Shown: positions 12,328 to 20,908, counted from the stretch's first letter. The stretch: DNA of 64,000 nt from Acholoe squamosa (GCA_949317995.1 OX439038.1:67842659-67906658), one strand, 5' to 3'. Numbers and translations are program-made. Notes: generated by a model from the sequence alone, not told the origin.

Positions 12328-12788
12328 TGCCTCTTCTTCTCTCTTTTTCTCAGGAAGGGCCTGACTATTTTGTCCATTAAGTTGAAGGGGACCTGAGAAA
12401 ACCTTTTCACAGTGTGGTGTGGATCCTTGGTCCGACATGTTTCTATGAGGAAGTTAATGCAGTGGGCTCCACACGTTTTAGCGTAAAAGTTTTGCACTTG
12501 TTTTCTGCTGAACGACCCGTGACCATCTGACGACTTTTGCATGAACCTCTGGTGATATATAGTAAATGGAGGTAAGCCATAGGGATCAAAGTAGAATACA
12601 TTCCCGTTATGAGAAACGTAAAATGCCACCCAGTGCTGACCAGGTTTAGAGCTTGGATCTGTGTTACTGACGAAACATGTAGAGGAAATTGGTTTTTTAG
12701 GACATTGATTACTGGCAAAAGTTCCCAGGTAGAAACGCCTTGTGTGTGGATGGTTTCCCAGTGCACCTGTTATGTCTGAAGTTCTCAT
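12324..12788 (-). CDS. PRO: Polinton adenain-like cysteine protease
   Basis: A 154-residue protein in the adenovirus-protease (C5/C48-like) fold. The visible catalytic set is His52 in GQHW, Asp68 in YFDPYG, Gln99, and Cys106 in TCGAHC. The Gln-to-Cys spacing of seven equals that of adenovirus protease. The family cleaves capsid precursors during maturation. The gene follows the major capsid gene directly, as expected for the Polinton morphogenesis block. Length is usual for the family. Confidence 0.88.
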   Translation of the reverse strand: MRTSDITGALGNHPHTRRFYLGTFASNQCPKKPISSTCFVSNTDPSSKPGQHWVAFYVSHNGNVFYFDPYGLPPFTIYHQRFMQKSSDGHGSFSRKQVQNFYAKTCGAHCINFLIETCRTKDPHHTVKRFSQVPFNLMDKIVRPFLRKREKKRQ

Positions 12789-12797
12789 TTTTTTTTC

Positions 12798-14114
12798 TCA
12801 GTTCATGTGGTAGTCTGTGACAGGAAGACAGTCAGCCGTTAGTTGGATGTTGTTGTCGTAGAAGGAACACAAGACGGCAGATATGGCATGAGTAGTCGGG
12901 GCGGCAAACCTAAGGGAAATGCCCAGCTTTCCTTGCTTGATGAGATTTATACGACTGTCTTCAGGTGCTCTGTCTGGGGTGAGGTCGAAAACAAAGAAGG
13001 AATATCCATCTTTGAAATCTTCCAAAGTTATGCCACAGTCTTGCCCCAAAGCCGACAGCCCACTGTCTATGAACATTTGACTGTAGGCTCTGATGCAGTT
13101 GCCTGTTTCGAAGTCGGTCTTCAACTCAAACTTTTGATCGTCATATCTCACGCATATTTCCTTCACGTTGAAATGCCTGCAGTTGAAAGGATTTTCTGTC
13201 TTAGTCCCAGCAGCTGCTGTTTCCTTTATCATACACAAGACTATCCTGGTGGGGATCTGAGTAGTGTCAGGTTGAGTCCAACTGTAGTCTTGTGAGCCGC
13301 CGTCCAAAGTGTGTTTAGTTACTTTACACCTGGCTATGTGATAGTTGAAAGGGCCCCAATGTGGATTCCTGACACTGCTGACGTGAGTTTTCACCACCTC
13401 GTCGTCGACACATTTTTGGAGAAGTGTCATTTCAGCTTTGGTGATTTTGACCCAGTAGTTTTGATCGGCTGCTTGCATCATGTAGTAATTGGGCTGATTT
13501 TTTTCGAATATGAACTTGATTTCACAGTTCGGAGGCAGCACCTTGCACTGTTTAATTAAATCCAGGTGCGGCTTCATTACTAAGGCATGTTTGTTGCGGG
13601 CACTGAACTCTGCTCTCCGTGCCGTCCATCCAGCATTTTCGCCCGCTCTGGCTTCCATGTGACCACAGGTGTCTTTCATGTACTTTTGACACCCTTTCAA
13701 CCGAGTCTCTTTGTCTTCTTTGTTGCAACAAATTGTGTCCAAAATGTAGGCCTTGAGACCATAGTCTTCATTGTTGCCGGTGACTTTCTCCCCATTTATC
13801 AGCAACTGACAGGAAGCAAAGAGAGCGTGTGCCAAGTTGTTGACTGGAGCAGCTTCTATGCCTACGGCAAGGTGAGTTGTTCCGTCTGCCGCCACGGCTT
13901 CCAGTTCCATGTACAGCTCAGTTTCTGAGAGGTCTGTGTACAGGTTGCTTGGTTCGAAGGTGAAGTCAAATGATTCAGTGTGTGGAGTCAGGGCATTGTT
14001 GGTAGTTTTGGTTATTTTTTGACACTTTAATATGTCCTTTTGAGTGACAGGCAAGGCGTGTAGGTCTAGTTCACCTACTGCACATACCTGACCCTTGGGA
14101 TGAAGGAGACTCAT
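12798..14114 (-). CDS. MCP: Polinton major capsid protein (double jelly-roll)
   Basis: A 438-residue protein of the family known in animal genomes as F54H12.2-like, identified as the Polinton double jelly-roll major capsid protein. Diagnostic signs are the N-terminal pattern of short beta strands, LINGEKV after an Asn-Asn-Leu-His-like helix, and near the C terminus FVFDLTPD followed by a Gly-rich turn, LRFA and a final strand pair. Trimers of this fold build icosahedral shells. It lies 2 bp after the basic small protein and 9 bp before the protease. Confidence 0.85.
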   Translation of the reverse strand: MSLLHPKGQVCAVGELDLHALPVTQKDILKCQKITKTTNNALTPHTESFDFTFEPSNLYTDLSETELYMELEAVAADGTTHLAVGIEAAPVNNLAHALFASCQLLINGEKVTGNNEDYGLKAYILDTICCNKEDKETRLKGCQKYMKDTCGHMEARAGENAGWTARRAEFSARNKHALVMKPHLDLIKQCKVLPPNCEIKFIFEKNQPNYYMMQAADQNYWVKITKAEMTLLQKCVDDEVVKTHVSSVRNPHWGPFNYHIARCKVTKHTLDGGSQDYSWTQPDTTQIPTRIVLCMIKETAAAGTKTENPFNCRHFNVKEICVRYDDQKFELKTDFETGNCIRAYSQMFIDSGLSALGQDCGITLEDFKDGYSFFVFDLTPDRAPEDSRINLIKQGKLGISLRFAAPTTHAISAVLCSFYDNNIQLTADCLPVTDYHMN

Positions 14115-14116
14115 GA

Positions 14117-14587
14117 CTAGAACAAGGTCCTTCCTCTAGCTTGTCCTCTACCTCTGCCGCGTTGCCCCTTACGTCCTCCGCGCTTGGCGGTTGCTCGTCG
14201 TTTGACTGGAGGAGGTTCAGATGTACCTTTTATGTATCCTTGAGCAGAAGAAGCAGCCCTTTTGAGTAAGTTCTTCCCTCTTGCTTTACTTCTCCTAACT
14301 ACACTTTTCTTGAAGCCTTTTCCTGATACCACGTCGGACAAGACTCCAGCTCCTGTAGTAAGCAAGGCTTTGCCTGCAGATTTGGCAGCTGAGCGTCCTA
14401 TTTTACTTAAGAGGGGAACAGCTCCTCTCAGTAAACCACCTATTAACGAACCAAGTCCGTGCCCTCTTTGTCTGCCCCTGCCACCGTACGCTGGTAAAGC
14501 ACCGTTCCCAAACTGTGATTTTCTGTAGTATTCAGTGTACTGACCCCTAGGGGCCAGGTACGGAGGTGTTCCATAGTAGTGAATCAT
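14117..14587 (-). CDS. Polinton basic pX/pVI-like protein
   Basis: A 156-residue, strongly basic protein. The Tyr- and Gly-rich N terminus leads to a hydrophobic amphipathic segment (GLGSLIGGLLRGAVPLL, residues ~44-60), then an Ala/Lys helix ending in VLSDVVSGKGFKKS, and an Arg/Gly/Lys tail. Proteins of this plan sit beside the capsid genes in animal Polintons and resemble adenovirus core or membrane-lytic peptides. DNA condensation or endosome escape is inference. It is packed between the minor and major capsid genes with gaps of 12 and 2 bp. Confidence 0.65.
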   Translation of the reverse strand: MIHYYGTPPYLAPRGQYTEYYRKSQFGNGALPAYGGRGRQRGHGLGSLIGGLLRGAVPLLSKIGRSAAKSAGKALLTTGAGVLSDVVSGKGFKKSVVRRSKARGKNLLKRAASSAQGYIKGTSEPPPVKRRATAKRGGRKGQRGRGRGQARGRTLF

Positions 14588-14599
14588 GGTAATATACTC

Positions 14600-15937
14600 C
14601 TATCCTTGAAGAGGTCTGAAGGCAAGTACCACCGACACTGATCCGCTTTCAAATGGTATCGGTTCCCCAGTCTTGTCTCTTAAGTATATCCCTATCTGTC
14701 TGAAGGTGGTTTTAGTGACTGGCAGATATATCAAGTTCTGGAAACTTATGGTCTGCATGTCACTGTTGTAGCGATTTATGTTGATTTGCCTCAGAAGGGG
14801 TGCTTTAGAGTCACCCACAAGACTGTGCTTGACTATGTCAGAGTACACGAAAGCACATCGACTTTTGTACTGAAGGTCTACCACGTAGGGGCTTTGTGTT
14901 TTTCCACTTAGGAAAACACTTCCGTCAAAACCTAATTGTTTCCCTAAGTTTTCTGGGAGTTGCATGACCACACCAGGAGGCAAGGAAACTACACTTTTTA
15001 TTGTGTATTTGTTGTAGTGAAACACGGTGGCTTTGTTGTTTTTCCTGTAGTTTCTTAGTTTTCTCACCAACATGCTCTGTAGTTTATTTATGGTCCTGTT
15101 CAAGTATCCTATCAACTCTGAGTTGCTTTCCAGGTTCACACCTTCTAAGGCAAACATATTGTAGATACTACCTTCCTTGAAGTAATACTTAGACAGGTAT
15201 CTGCTAATTTCCTTGAAGCGTGTACATATTTTCACAGCCTGTAACTGACTGGGAGAGAGAGGAGAAACATTAGCAGAGTCTGTGAAGACGGCCTTTTCTT
15301 CAAAAAAAGAAAGAGACCTTTTTTCCCTGTCATCCATAGACATCACTTCAGCCACAGCCGACGATATTTCCCTTTTCTCTCTGCCTGCCGTGTCACGCTC
15401 CCCCTCAGCCTCCTCCTCTTCCTTTTCCTCCTTCTCTGGCGTGGGTTGGTTAGAAGTGAATCCTCCAGATGGCGTCTCAGTCGCAGCAGCAGGAGTTGGT
15501 GGACTTTCACTTTCAGGACCAGCAGGAGGAATGGTTTCAGTCGATCCCACAGGGTTGACATGACGTAGGTTTTTTGTTATTTTTACTCCTCTCTTCAAAG
15601 CAGATTGGGCTGATAAATTTGATGTAGAGCTTGAAGCTCTACTGAAGACACTATGGGCTCCTGGTTTTTCCAGAGGAAAAAATTCTCTTCTGCGTTTGTT
15701 CAATAAAGCTACTACAGAGCGGAGGTTGTTTGTCAGGTCGTTTTCTCCCTGTACCAAGAGAATGGGTTCTTCTTTGACGTTGTACCACGTGGTAGGACAG
15801 GTTATTTCTTGAAGAGCACACTCTAACTGAGTAGGAGAGTTAATGTATTCTGCCAAAATTGTATTGTAACTAGTTAAAGTGTTGTCAGGAAAAACGTTCA
15901 TAGATGAGTTACTAGGTAAAGTTAAGGTAAACGCCAT
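14600..15937 (-). CDS. Polinton minor capsid (penton-like) protein
   Basis: A 445-residue protein from the second Met, where the conserved start MAFTLTLPSNSSM begins; nine further codons upstream are open. The N-terminal block (TLPSNSSMNVFPDNTLTSY, then CPTTWYNV) and the C-terminal block (YSDIVKHSLVGD, then PFESGSVSVVLAFR) are the two hallmarks of the Polinton minor-capsid or penton family. Between residues ~130 and 210 lies a low-complexity Pro/Thr/Glu-rich insert that is probably a flexible loop. It would form capsid vertices (family knowledge). It precedes the basic protein in the array. Confidence 0.78.
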   Translation of the reverse strand: MAFTLTLPSNSSMNVFPDNTLTSYNTILAEYINSPTQLECALQEITCPTTWYNVKEEPILLVQGENDLTNNLRSVVALLNKRRREFFPLEKPGAHSVFSRASSSTSNLSAQSALKRGVKITKNLRHVNPVGSTETIPPAGPESESPPTPAAATETPSGGFTSNQPTPEKEEKEEEEAEGERDTAGREKREISSAVAEVMSMDDREKRSLSFFEEKAVFTDSANVSPLSPSQLQAVKICTRFKEISRYLSKYYFKEGSIYNMFALEGVNLESNSELIGYLNRTINKLQSMLVRKLRNYRKNNKATVFHYNKYTIKSVVSLPPGVVMQLPENLGKQLGFDGSVFLSGKTQSPYVVDLQYKSRCAFVYSDIVKHSLVGDSKAPLLRQININRYNSDMQTISFQNLIYLPVTKTTFRQIGIYLRDKTGEPIPFESGSVSVVLAFRPLQG

Positions 15938-16236
15938 TTGTTTATGTTCTTGACAGGTTCCCAAGAGTTAAACTTGTCTCCATAACCCTTCCACTTGATC
16001 AAGGCTTCTCTTTTCTTGCCTTTTCCTCTGTATTTTACTATTTTTTCTATGTTGTAGCGTCTTCCGTGACGGACTTGCACCTTCTGAACTTCAGGTTCGT
16101 AGAAGCTTCCTTTTATCTCTTCTCCAAGGAGATCTTTCAGGTTGTATCCTTTGGGCGAAATGTTGTCGACTGTGTATATTTCCTCAGTCCAGTTAGGTTC
16201 GTACCCTCTGTTAAATGTTTTCTTTGTTTTCAACAT
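15922..16236 (-). CDS. Polinton chromodomain ORF beside the integrase
   Basis: About 105 residues. The N-terminal part has the SH3-like integrase tail pattern (WTEEIYTVDNI). The C-terminal part is a chromodomain: YNIEKIVKYRGKGKKREALI, then WKGYGDKFNSWEP with its aromatic residues, closing with W. Chromodomains on integrases bind methylated histone tails and guide integration (family knowledge). It is listed as a part of the element next to the catalytic integrase ORF. Confidence 0.75.
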   Translation of the reverse strand: MLKTKKTFNRGYEPNWTEEIYTVDNISPKGYNLKDLLGEEIKGSFYEPEVQKVQVRHGRRYNIEKIVKYRGKGKKREALIKWKGYGDKFNSWEPVKNINKWRLP

Positions 16237-17001
16237 TCACACTTGATTTTTTCTCTTCAACTGAAGGACAGGAACTTTTTTCTTTTGAGGTTGATCGTAC
16301 AACCTGTAGAACAAGACTTCAGAGTTGTCTTTATTTATGTCTGAAGGGGCAGCTCCTAAGGATTTGTGGTAAGTCAAATTGTAGGACTTAACCAAGTCGG
16401 GCAGCAAGTCAACCCATTTGTAGTTATTGAAATGAGAGAAACATCTCCACATTTTTCCTTGTAAAGTAGAGTTGAACCTTTCGGCTAAGGCACACTTCAC
16501 GTCGTCGTTCTCTCCTGTGAAAAAATTGATTTTTTGATCTTCACAGTGTTTTTTGAAAATTTTGTTGACAAACTCTTTGCCCTTGTCAGTTTGAATTTGT
16601 TGAGGTTTTCTTTCTTTGCTCATTTTTTTGAAAGCCTCTGTCACGTCATCAGCTCTCTTACTTTTCACAGGTTGTCCAAAACCATACCTTGAAAAAACAT
16701 CTATTCCCGCTAGAATGTACTGGTATCCTTTGTTTTCCTTTGAAAATTCTCGCATGTCTATGAGGTCAAGTTGCCACTGTTTGTCTATCCCCCATGTTTG
16801 TGTTTTTCTTCTTGGAAATCTTCTCTTGTAAGGTTTGTGTCTGGTGTAAGCGTCTACATCTTCCAAAGCTTGTTCTATGTTTTTTTTCTTTGTTTTCTTG
16901 AAGTGATGACGTTGAAGTTTAGATACACTGGTGAAACTTCCAGGTTGTTCAGGATCTGTGTAAAACCTGAGGACATCTTTTTTCAAAGCCTTGTGCGCCA
17001 T
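16237..17001 (-). CDS. INT: Polinton retrovirus-type integrase
   Basis: A 254-residue frame with the DDE integrase core: Asp79 in WQLDLIDM, Asp139 in QTDKGKEF, and Glu174 in CALAERFNSTL. The last two are about 35 residues apart as in retroviral integrases. The AERFNSTL helix is typical of Polinton c-integrases. It would insert the element with 6-bp staggered cuts, consistent with the observed duplication. The start overlaps the preceding gene by 19 bp. Confidence 0.88.
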   Translation of the reverse strand: MAHKALKKDVLRFYTDPEQPGSFTSVSKLQRHHFKKTKKKNIEQALEDVDAYTRHKPYKRRFPRRKTQTWGIDKQWQLDLIDMREFSKENKGYQYILAGIDVFSRYGFGQPVKSKRADDVTEAFKKMSKERKPQQIQTDKGKEFVNKIFKKHCEDQKINFFTGENDDVKCALAERFNSTLQGKMWRCFSHFNNYKWVDLLPDLVKSYNLTYHKSLGAAPSDINKDNSEVLFYRLYDQPQKKKVPVLQLKRKNQV

Positions 17002-17933
17002 ATAAACTTACGTCCAGTTCCTTTTTGACTTACTTTCCTCTTCTTTATAGGGGAAGCTCTTTTCAAGGGACTGGCAGCAAAGGAAGGACTGTGCCCTGCA
17101 AAAGCCGACTTGTTTTTGACAAATTTTAAGGTGGGGTTCAGCCTTTTAACTGCTCTCATGAAAACCTGGCTTCCTTTAGGTTGGTCCTTTTTCAAAGACT
17201 TTGGTCGGGCAGCAAAAGCTAACAAATCTGTTATGTCAGTTCCAGGCACACGTTCCCCGTTAACATATATTTCTCCGTCTCTGTTCCAATTCAAAATTTC
17301 ACTTCCGTGACGAGATAATTCTCTGTAGAGATTTTTAGCAGTCGTTCTGTAACTTGCGGGTATTCTTTCTTTTATGTCGGCGTCCATACCCTCTGTGTTG
17401 TCTCTTGCACGAGGTTTAAATCCTTCCTCCCCTTTGAATTCGTCTACACTCTCTCCGTCTGAATCGTCAGGAAGTGGTGAATCGTCTCTAGTCTCTGTGA
17501 AAGTGTGGTCATCGTCGTCGCCGTCGTCGGTGTCTTCTAAAGAATTGTTTACACCCCTAGCTACTGCTGCTGCTCCTGCAGGGCCTTGTCCTACTGCTCG
17601 ACCAGGATAGGGACCTTCCCTACGTTGTCCTAAGGCCTTGGCTTTTTTAGTTAAAATTCCCGACTTTATCATAAGTTGATTGTACTGCCTTAACTTTTCC
17701 TTCAGTTTGAGGTTAGGAGAGTTAAGCACCTCATGTGCTTTACTTTGAAGGTGGTTCAGGACTTGAACCAGGCTGGAATCAGGAGTTAAACCTTCTCTTA
17801 AAAGTTGAGTGCTGTAGTACTGGTCTTGAACACTAGGTCCAGGCTGGGGAGGAGAGGAAGGACTAACAAAAGAAGGGTTTTTTTCTCGGGGAACAAGATC
17901 CGCCCTTACGAGGGCCATCCTTGAATAAGACAT
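16983..17933 (-). CDS. Polinton conserved hypothetical, 316 aa
   Basis: The N-terminal half is helical (residues ~45-100) and leads through a Gly/Ala linker into a highly acidic Asp/Glu/Ser stretch (~130-175). The C-terminal domain contains ILNWNRDGEIYVNGERVPGT, then ITDLLAF and a QVFMRAVKRLNP-like helix. I have seen this C-terminal pattern in other animal Polinton-like elements but know no function. A basic tail ends the protein. Position between the GGFL-tail protein and the integrase suggests a virion or integration accessory; this is inference. Confidence 0.55.
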   Translation of the reverse strand: MSYSRMALVRADLVPREKNPSFVSPSSPPQPGPSVQDQYYSTQLLREGLTPDSSLVQVLNHLQSKAHEVLNSPNLKLKEKLRQYNQLMIKSGILTKKAKALGQRREGPYPGRAVGQGPAGAAAVARGVNNSLEDTDDGDDDDHTFTETRDDSPLPDDSDGESVDEFKGEEGFKPRARDNTEGMDADIKERIPASYRTTAKNLYRELSRHGSEILNWNRDGEIYVNGERVPGTDITDLLAFAARPKSLKKDQPKGSQVFMRAVKRLNPTLKFVKNKSAFAGHSPSFAASPLKRASPIKKRKVSQKGTGRKFIWRTRL

Positions 17934-17938
17934 GATTT

Positions 17939-18304
17939 TTATCGACGTGCTCCTATGAGACCTGTTATCAGGGGTAAGGCGAGACCCAAAATGGTTCCCA
18001 AAAATCCACCCTTTTGCTCAAAGGTTTTCCTCTTCTGCTTAACGGTAGCCTTGTGCCTTGTGACTGACTTGAGTTCTTTCTTGTAGGGTGATAAACGTTT
18101 GACTGCGTCGGACTCGTTACGCAACAGGTTTTTGTTCATTACGTTGACGCAAATTTGACTCATCAACCTAATGACCTCATCGCTGAGACCTTTGATAATG
18201 TGGGAACACTCTGCCGAGGAACACTTGGATATGTGTTTCAACAAGTGGTAATGTTTCCTTATTGTTTTAAATTTTCCTCCAGAAGGAGATCTTTTGGTCA
18301 CCAT
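17939..18304 (-). CDS. Polinton GGFL-tail small protein
   Basis: A 121-residue basic protein: Lys/Arg-rich N terminus, a helical middle (SDEVIRLMSQICVNVMNKNL), a second basic block, and the tail KGGFLGTILGLALPLITGLI, which is hydrophobic and Gly-rich. Small proteins with this GGFL hydrophobic tail are common in animal Polintons and adintovirus-like elements. A membrane-active minor virion role is a reasonable guess. Only 1 bp separates it from the ATPase. Confidence 0.6.
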   Translation of the reverse strand: MVTKRSPSGGKFKTIRKHYHLLKHISKCSSAECSHIIKGLSDEVIRLMSQICVNVMNKNLLRNESDAVKRLSPYKKELKSVTRHKATVKQKRKTFEQKGGFLGTILGLALPLITGLIGARR

Positions 18305-18305
18305 T

Positions 18306-18995
18306 CTATCTTTTTCTTTTCGAAGCTGAAGCTTGAGGAATGAAAACCAAGGTGTTCCAAGGAGTTGTTATGCTGTTTCTTACCCTAAGCTCGTTAGGTG
18401 TGCTCTGCTTAAAGTCCAATAGGATGTATGAATGTTTCTCTTTGGTTTCTGAGTTATATACCTCCGTCAAAAAGGATTTCTGTCCTGGAAAGGCCTGTTT
18501 GCTAATGTGCCCTATCTGACTCATGTCTCTAGGGTTTTTAAAAACAACTAGGTAGTGTGCATTTAAGCTCAAGGTTCTGAAGGCAGGATTGTTGAAAAAC
18601 AAGTTTTGAGTAATAAAAATTACACTTAAACTGCGATGGTGAGAGCCCACAGTGAAAAGTTTCATTATGGTGGGAACGTACTCGGGATTCATGAGATCGT
18701 CTATTACGACCAGTCCATGTTTAGTCACGTCTCTTTCATCCTCGAACAAAAAGTCTTCTGAAAGAAGACCTTTGTTAAACTTAACCCCCAACTTCACCAT
18801 TTCGTCGAATCCATCTTGCCATTGACTGTAGCAGTAGTATATGTCGTGTATTTTTGGAGTAACAAGCTCGTCTACACCTTTAATCAACTTGAAAACAAGT
18901 TGACTTTTTCCACAAGAAGTAGGTCCAGCTATGATCATTGTGAAGGGGCTTTGTAGACGTGGGTCAAAAATGATCTCCTTTTCCTTGTGATCCAT
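18306..18995 (-). CDS. ATP: Polinton DNA-packaging ATPase (FtsK/HerA type)
   Basis: A 229-residue protein from the Met of MDHKEKEIIF. This start leaves 13 bp after the previous gene; thirteen further codons upstream are open but overlap it. Walker A is GPTSCGKS at residues 24-31. Walker B is LVVIDDLM, followed by the HHRSLSVIFITQNLF sensor-like block typical of A32/FtsK-HerA packaging ATPases of Polintons and giant viruses. It would pump DNA into the capsid. Confidence 0.88.
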   Translation of the reverse strand: MDHKEKEIIFDPRLQSPFTMIIAGPTSCGKSQLVFKLIKGVDELVTPKIHDIYYCYSQWQDGFDEMVKLGVKFNKGLLSEDFLFEDERDVTKHGLVVIDDLMNPEYVPTIMKLFTVGSHHRSLSVIFITQNLFFNNPAFRTLSLNAHYLVVFKNPRDMSQIGHISKQAFPGQKSFLTEVYNSETKEKHSYILLDFKQSTPNELRVRNSITTPWNTLVFIPQASASKRKR

Positions 18996-19008
18996 GTTGG
19001 ACGATATC

Positions 19009-19665
19009 TTAAACCAAAGTGACCAAAGGAGCAACCTCGTCCTCTTTTAAACCAGTTGAACCCTTGTTCAAACCTTCCACGTAAAGAGCTACATCAGAAA
19101 GTCCCATGTTGTATAGACTGGCTATAAGGCAGCTTGGATGAGATATTTCTCTATATTTCCAAACCATCAGAACTTCGAAAACAGGATTTGTGACACCTTT
19201 TTTCCCTGGAACAGGGGTGGATATGAGGTTAAGTTCGTGGTCGCTCAATCCAAGTTGAGTTCCCAGTTTCCTCCAGTCAAGCATTTTGAACTTGTCTGCC
19301 AGGTTGACGAACAAAGTATCAACTTTCCACTGTTCTGGAGGAATTTCACAATGGTCCACTACGTTGTAATATCCCATGTACCATCTACAATAATCAGTTA
19401 GATCGTAACGACCTATGTCACTTAATGCATGTCTCAATACCATCCACTTGCAACGCACGTTCTTTCTGCTCCATGAAATAAGCATTTCTCTCCCCATGGA
19501 ACGAAGAGACGGTATTTTTTCCATGTAATCCATTAAACTTAGTCTAAGTCCTAAGTAAACCCCTAATCGAGGGTAGTCTTTTTCAGATATTTTTTCACTG
19601 ACCTTGAATAACAACTCGTCCGAAAGGTGAAACTCCATAGCAACCAAATAAAAGGTGTTCAGCAA
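19009..19665 (-). CDS. Tandem death-domain protein of the Polinton
   Basis: A 218-residue protein; a second Met at residue 10 (MEFHLSDELL) is a likely alternative start. Two six-helix death-fold domains can be read. Domain 1 (~10-95) has LSDELLFKVSEKI, an YLGL helix, MLISW and ends HALSDIGRYDLTDYC. Domain 2 (~125-210) has LADKFKMLDWRKLGTQLGLS, HELNLIS, VLMVWKYRE and ends SLYNMGLSDVALYVEGL. The W-x-x-L-x-x-x-LGLS and L-x-x-W patterns are classical for death domains. Such proteins bind receptors, adaptors and caspase regulators. A captured host gene used as a cell-death or immune decoy is inferred. It is the promoter-proximal gene of the capsid array. Confidence 0.72.
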   Translation of the reverse strand: MLNTFYLVAMEFHLSDELLFKVSEKISEKDYPRLGVYLGLRLSLMDYMEKIPSLRSMGREMLISWSRKNVRCKWMVLRHALSDIGRYDLTDYCRWYMGYYNVVDHCEIPPEQWKVDTLFVNLADKFKMLDWRKLGTQLGLSDHELNLISTPVPGKKGVTNPVFEVLMVWKYREISHPSCLIASLYNMGLSDVALYVEGLNKGSTGLKEDEVAPLVTLV

Positions 19666-20049
19666 GTAAGGTAGGCAGGTAGGAAGGCAGGTAGGTTATG
19701 ACAGGCTAGAAAGCATACAGTTAACTTATATAGGGTAGGGTAGGGTAGGGTAGGGTAGGGTAGGGTAGGTGGGTAGGTGGTTTAGGTGGGTGGGTGGGTG
19801 GGTGGGTTAGGTGGGTTATTTGGGCGGCCAGCCCGGGCCAACAAGCCCCAAACCCCCCATACTTGAGGGGTGCCCCCACCCCCCCCACCCCATAGTTTTT
19901 TAAACCCACCCCCACCCTTTCCTACCCTACCCTACCCTACCCTACCCTATATTATCCTACCCTATTCTATCCTATTCTATATATCTCTTCCATTCCCTTC
20001 CCCCTGTTTAGGTAAGCATGTTACATCGTTCTTCGTTCGTTTAAATTTG
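19666..20049. other. Promoter region with (TAGGG)n/(CCCTA)n hairpin
   Basis: From 19,731 to ~19,765 there are about seven TAGGG units, then TGGG/TAGG-rich DNA to ~19,815. From ~19,860 to ~19,950 comes C-rich DNA ending in about six CCCTA units. The two arms are complementary and enclose about 90-150 bp with a GCCCGGGC palindrome. Each G-rich arm could also form quadruplexes. The region separates the capsid array from the unknown leftward ORFs. Confidence 0.8.
19725..19732 (-). promoter_or_regulatory. TATA-like box for the capsid array
   Basis: On the minus strand TATATAAG sits about 60 bp before the first ATG at 19,665 and directly beside the (CCCTA)n arm. Position and sequence fit a core promoter for the death-domain and capsid array. 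Unproven. Confidence 0.45.
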
Positions 20050-20673
20050 TTATGACGTTGAGTGTAAAGCGAGCTGATTGTGGTGAAAACAGTGAGTAAG
20101 GGAGATAAGCTGGGTGCACCACATAGCCAGATAAAACCAAACTTTTTCTTTCTCCTCTACACTGAAACGATCCAGGGACGATGATGGGATGTGAAATATG
20201 GGGCAGGAGGAAAACAAAGTTTTGGTTTCTAAGCACTCAGCTAGAAGTTCCAAAATAGACATGAAGAAATGAAGACGCTGGTTAAGTAGTCGGGGATTTT
20301 CTTTGGCGTGATGCTCTTCTGCCGCTTTCAATGCTTCCAAATGGAAGGGGTTTTTCAGTGGGCCCTTTCCCTTTCTTCCATGCTTCAGGGCATAACCCAA
20401 GGTTTCCACCGCTGAAAATTTCGACGAGTTATGACTCAAAACCATTTTCCTCAAGGTTTTTCTGTCTTTGGATGTAAAACTTGATTGCACTGAAGAAAAA
20501 ACTAAGTATAATTTTTTCCGGTGAAGAACACATTCTTTCAAGTATTTGCACACGTACCTGAAACAAATTGAAGAGCAACATATAATTTCATTTCTTTCCC
20601 TCACGTATGTCAGAACTTGAGTGTCGTCGGGGTGACGTTGTTCTAATACACGCTGCAGGGAGTAACGCGACAT
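20050..20673 (-). CDS. Polinton unknown ORF, 207 aa
   Basis: A helical, Cys/His/Leu-rich protein with no recognised family. Visible features are a cysteine cluster near residues 32-48 (IICCSSICFRYVCKYL), a central Lys/Gly-rich loop around residues 95-110, and a helical C-terminal half with EKEKVWFYLAMWCTQL. A TATAAAG on the minus strand about 55 bp upstream supports independent expression. Its location in the accessory region beside other unknown genes suggests a lineage-specific host-interaction gene. Function unknown. Confidence 0.5.
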   Translation of the reverse strand: MSRYSLQRVLEQRHPDDTQVLTYVRERNEIICCSSICFRYVCKYLKECVLHRKKLYLVFSSVQSSFTSKDRKTLRKMVLSHNSSKFSAVETLGYALKHGRKGKGPLKNPFHLEALKAAEEHHAKENPRLLNQRLHFFMSILELLAECLETKTLFSSCPIFHIPSSSLDRFSVEEKEKVWFYLAMWCTQLISLTHCFHHNQLALHSTS

Positions 20674-20725
20674 AGTAGGGCGAAGGTTGTTGTGTCAAAT
20701 AACGATGGTTTAGTCCCCGTTTAAC

Positions 20726-20732
20726 CTTTATA
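20726..20732 (-). promoter_or_regulatory. TATA-like box for the 207-aa ORF
   Basis: TATAAAG on the minus strand lies about 55 bp before the ATG at 20,673. Confidence 0.4.
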
Positions 20733-20908
20733 GGAAACCTGTCAGTCTTTCCTTATCGCACTTTCCTGAAATGATTTATTGCTCAAGGACGAAACAAACG
20801 TCAGGGTCAGTGCCTGAGCGTTTTGAAAAGAGGGGAAAACATGTGGAAGGGTGGGTTTGGCCCAGGGGCCTTACCCGGAGGATCATCGTTTATTTTTGTT
20901 CAGTTTTA

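Noticed and set aside
12843-13928. Plus-strand frames opposite the major capsid gene
   Set aside because: Shadow frames; composition and family signals lie on the minus strand.
19731-19950. True telomere repeat
   Set aside because: The unit is TAGGG, not TTAGGG, it occurs as two inverted arms inside a mobile element, and it is short.
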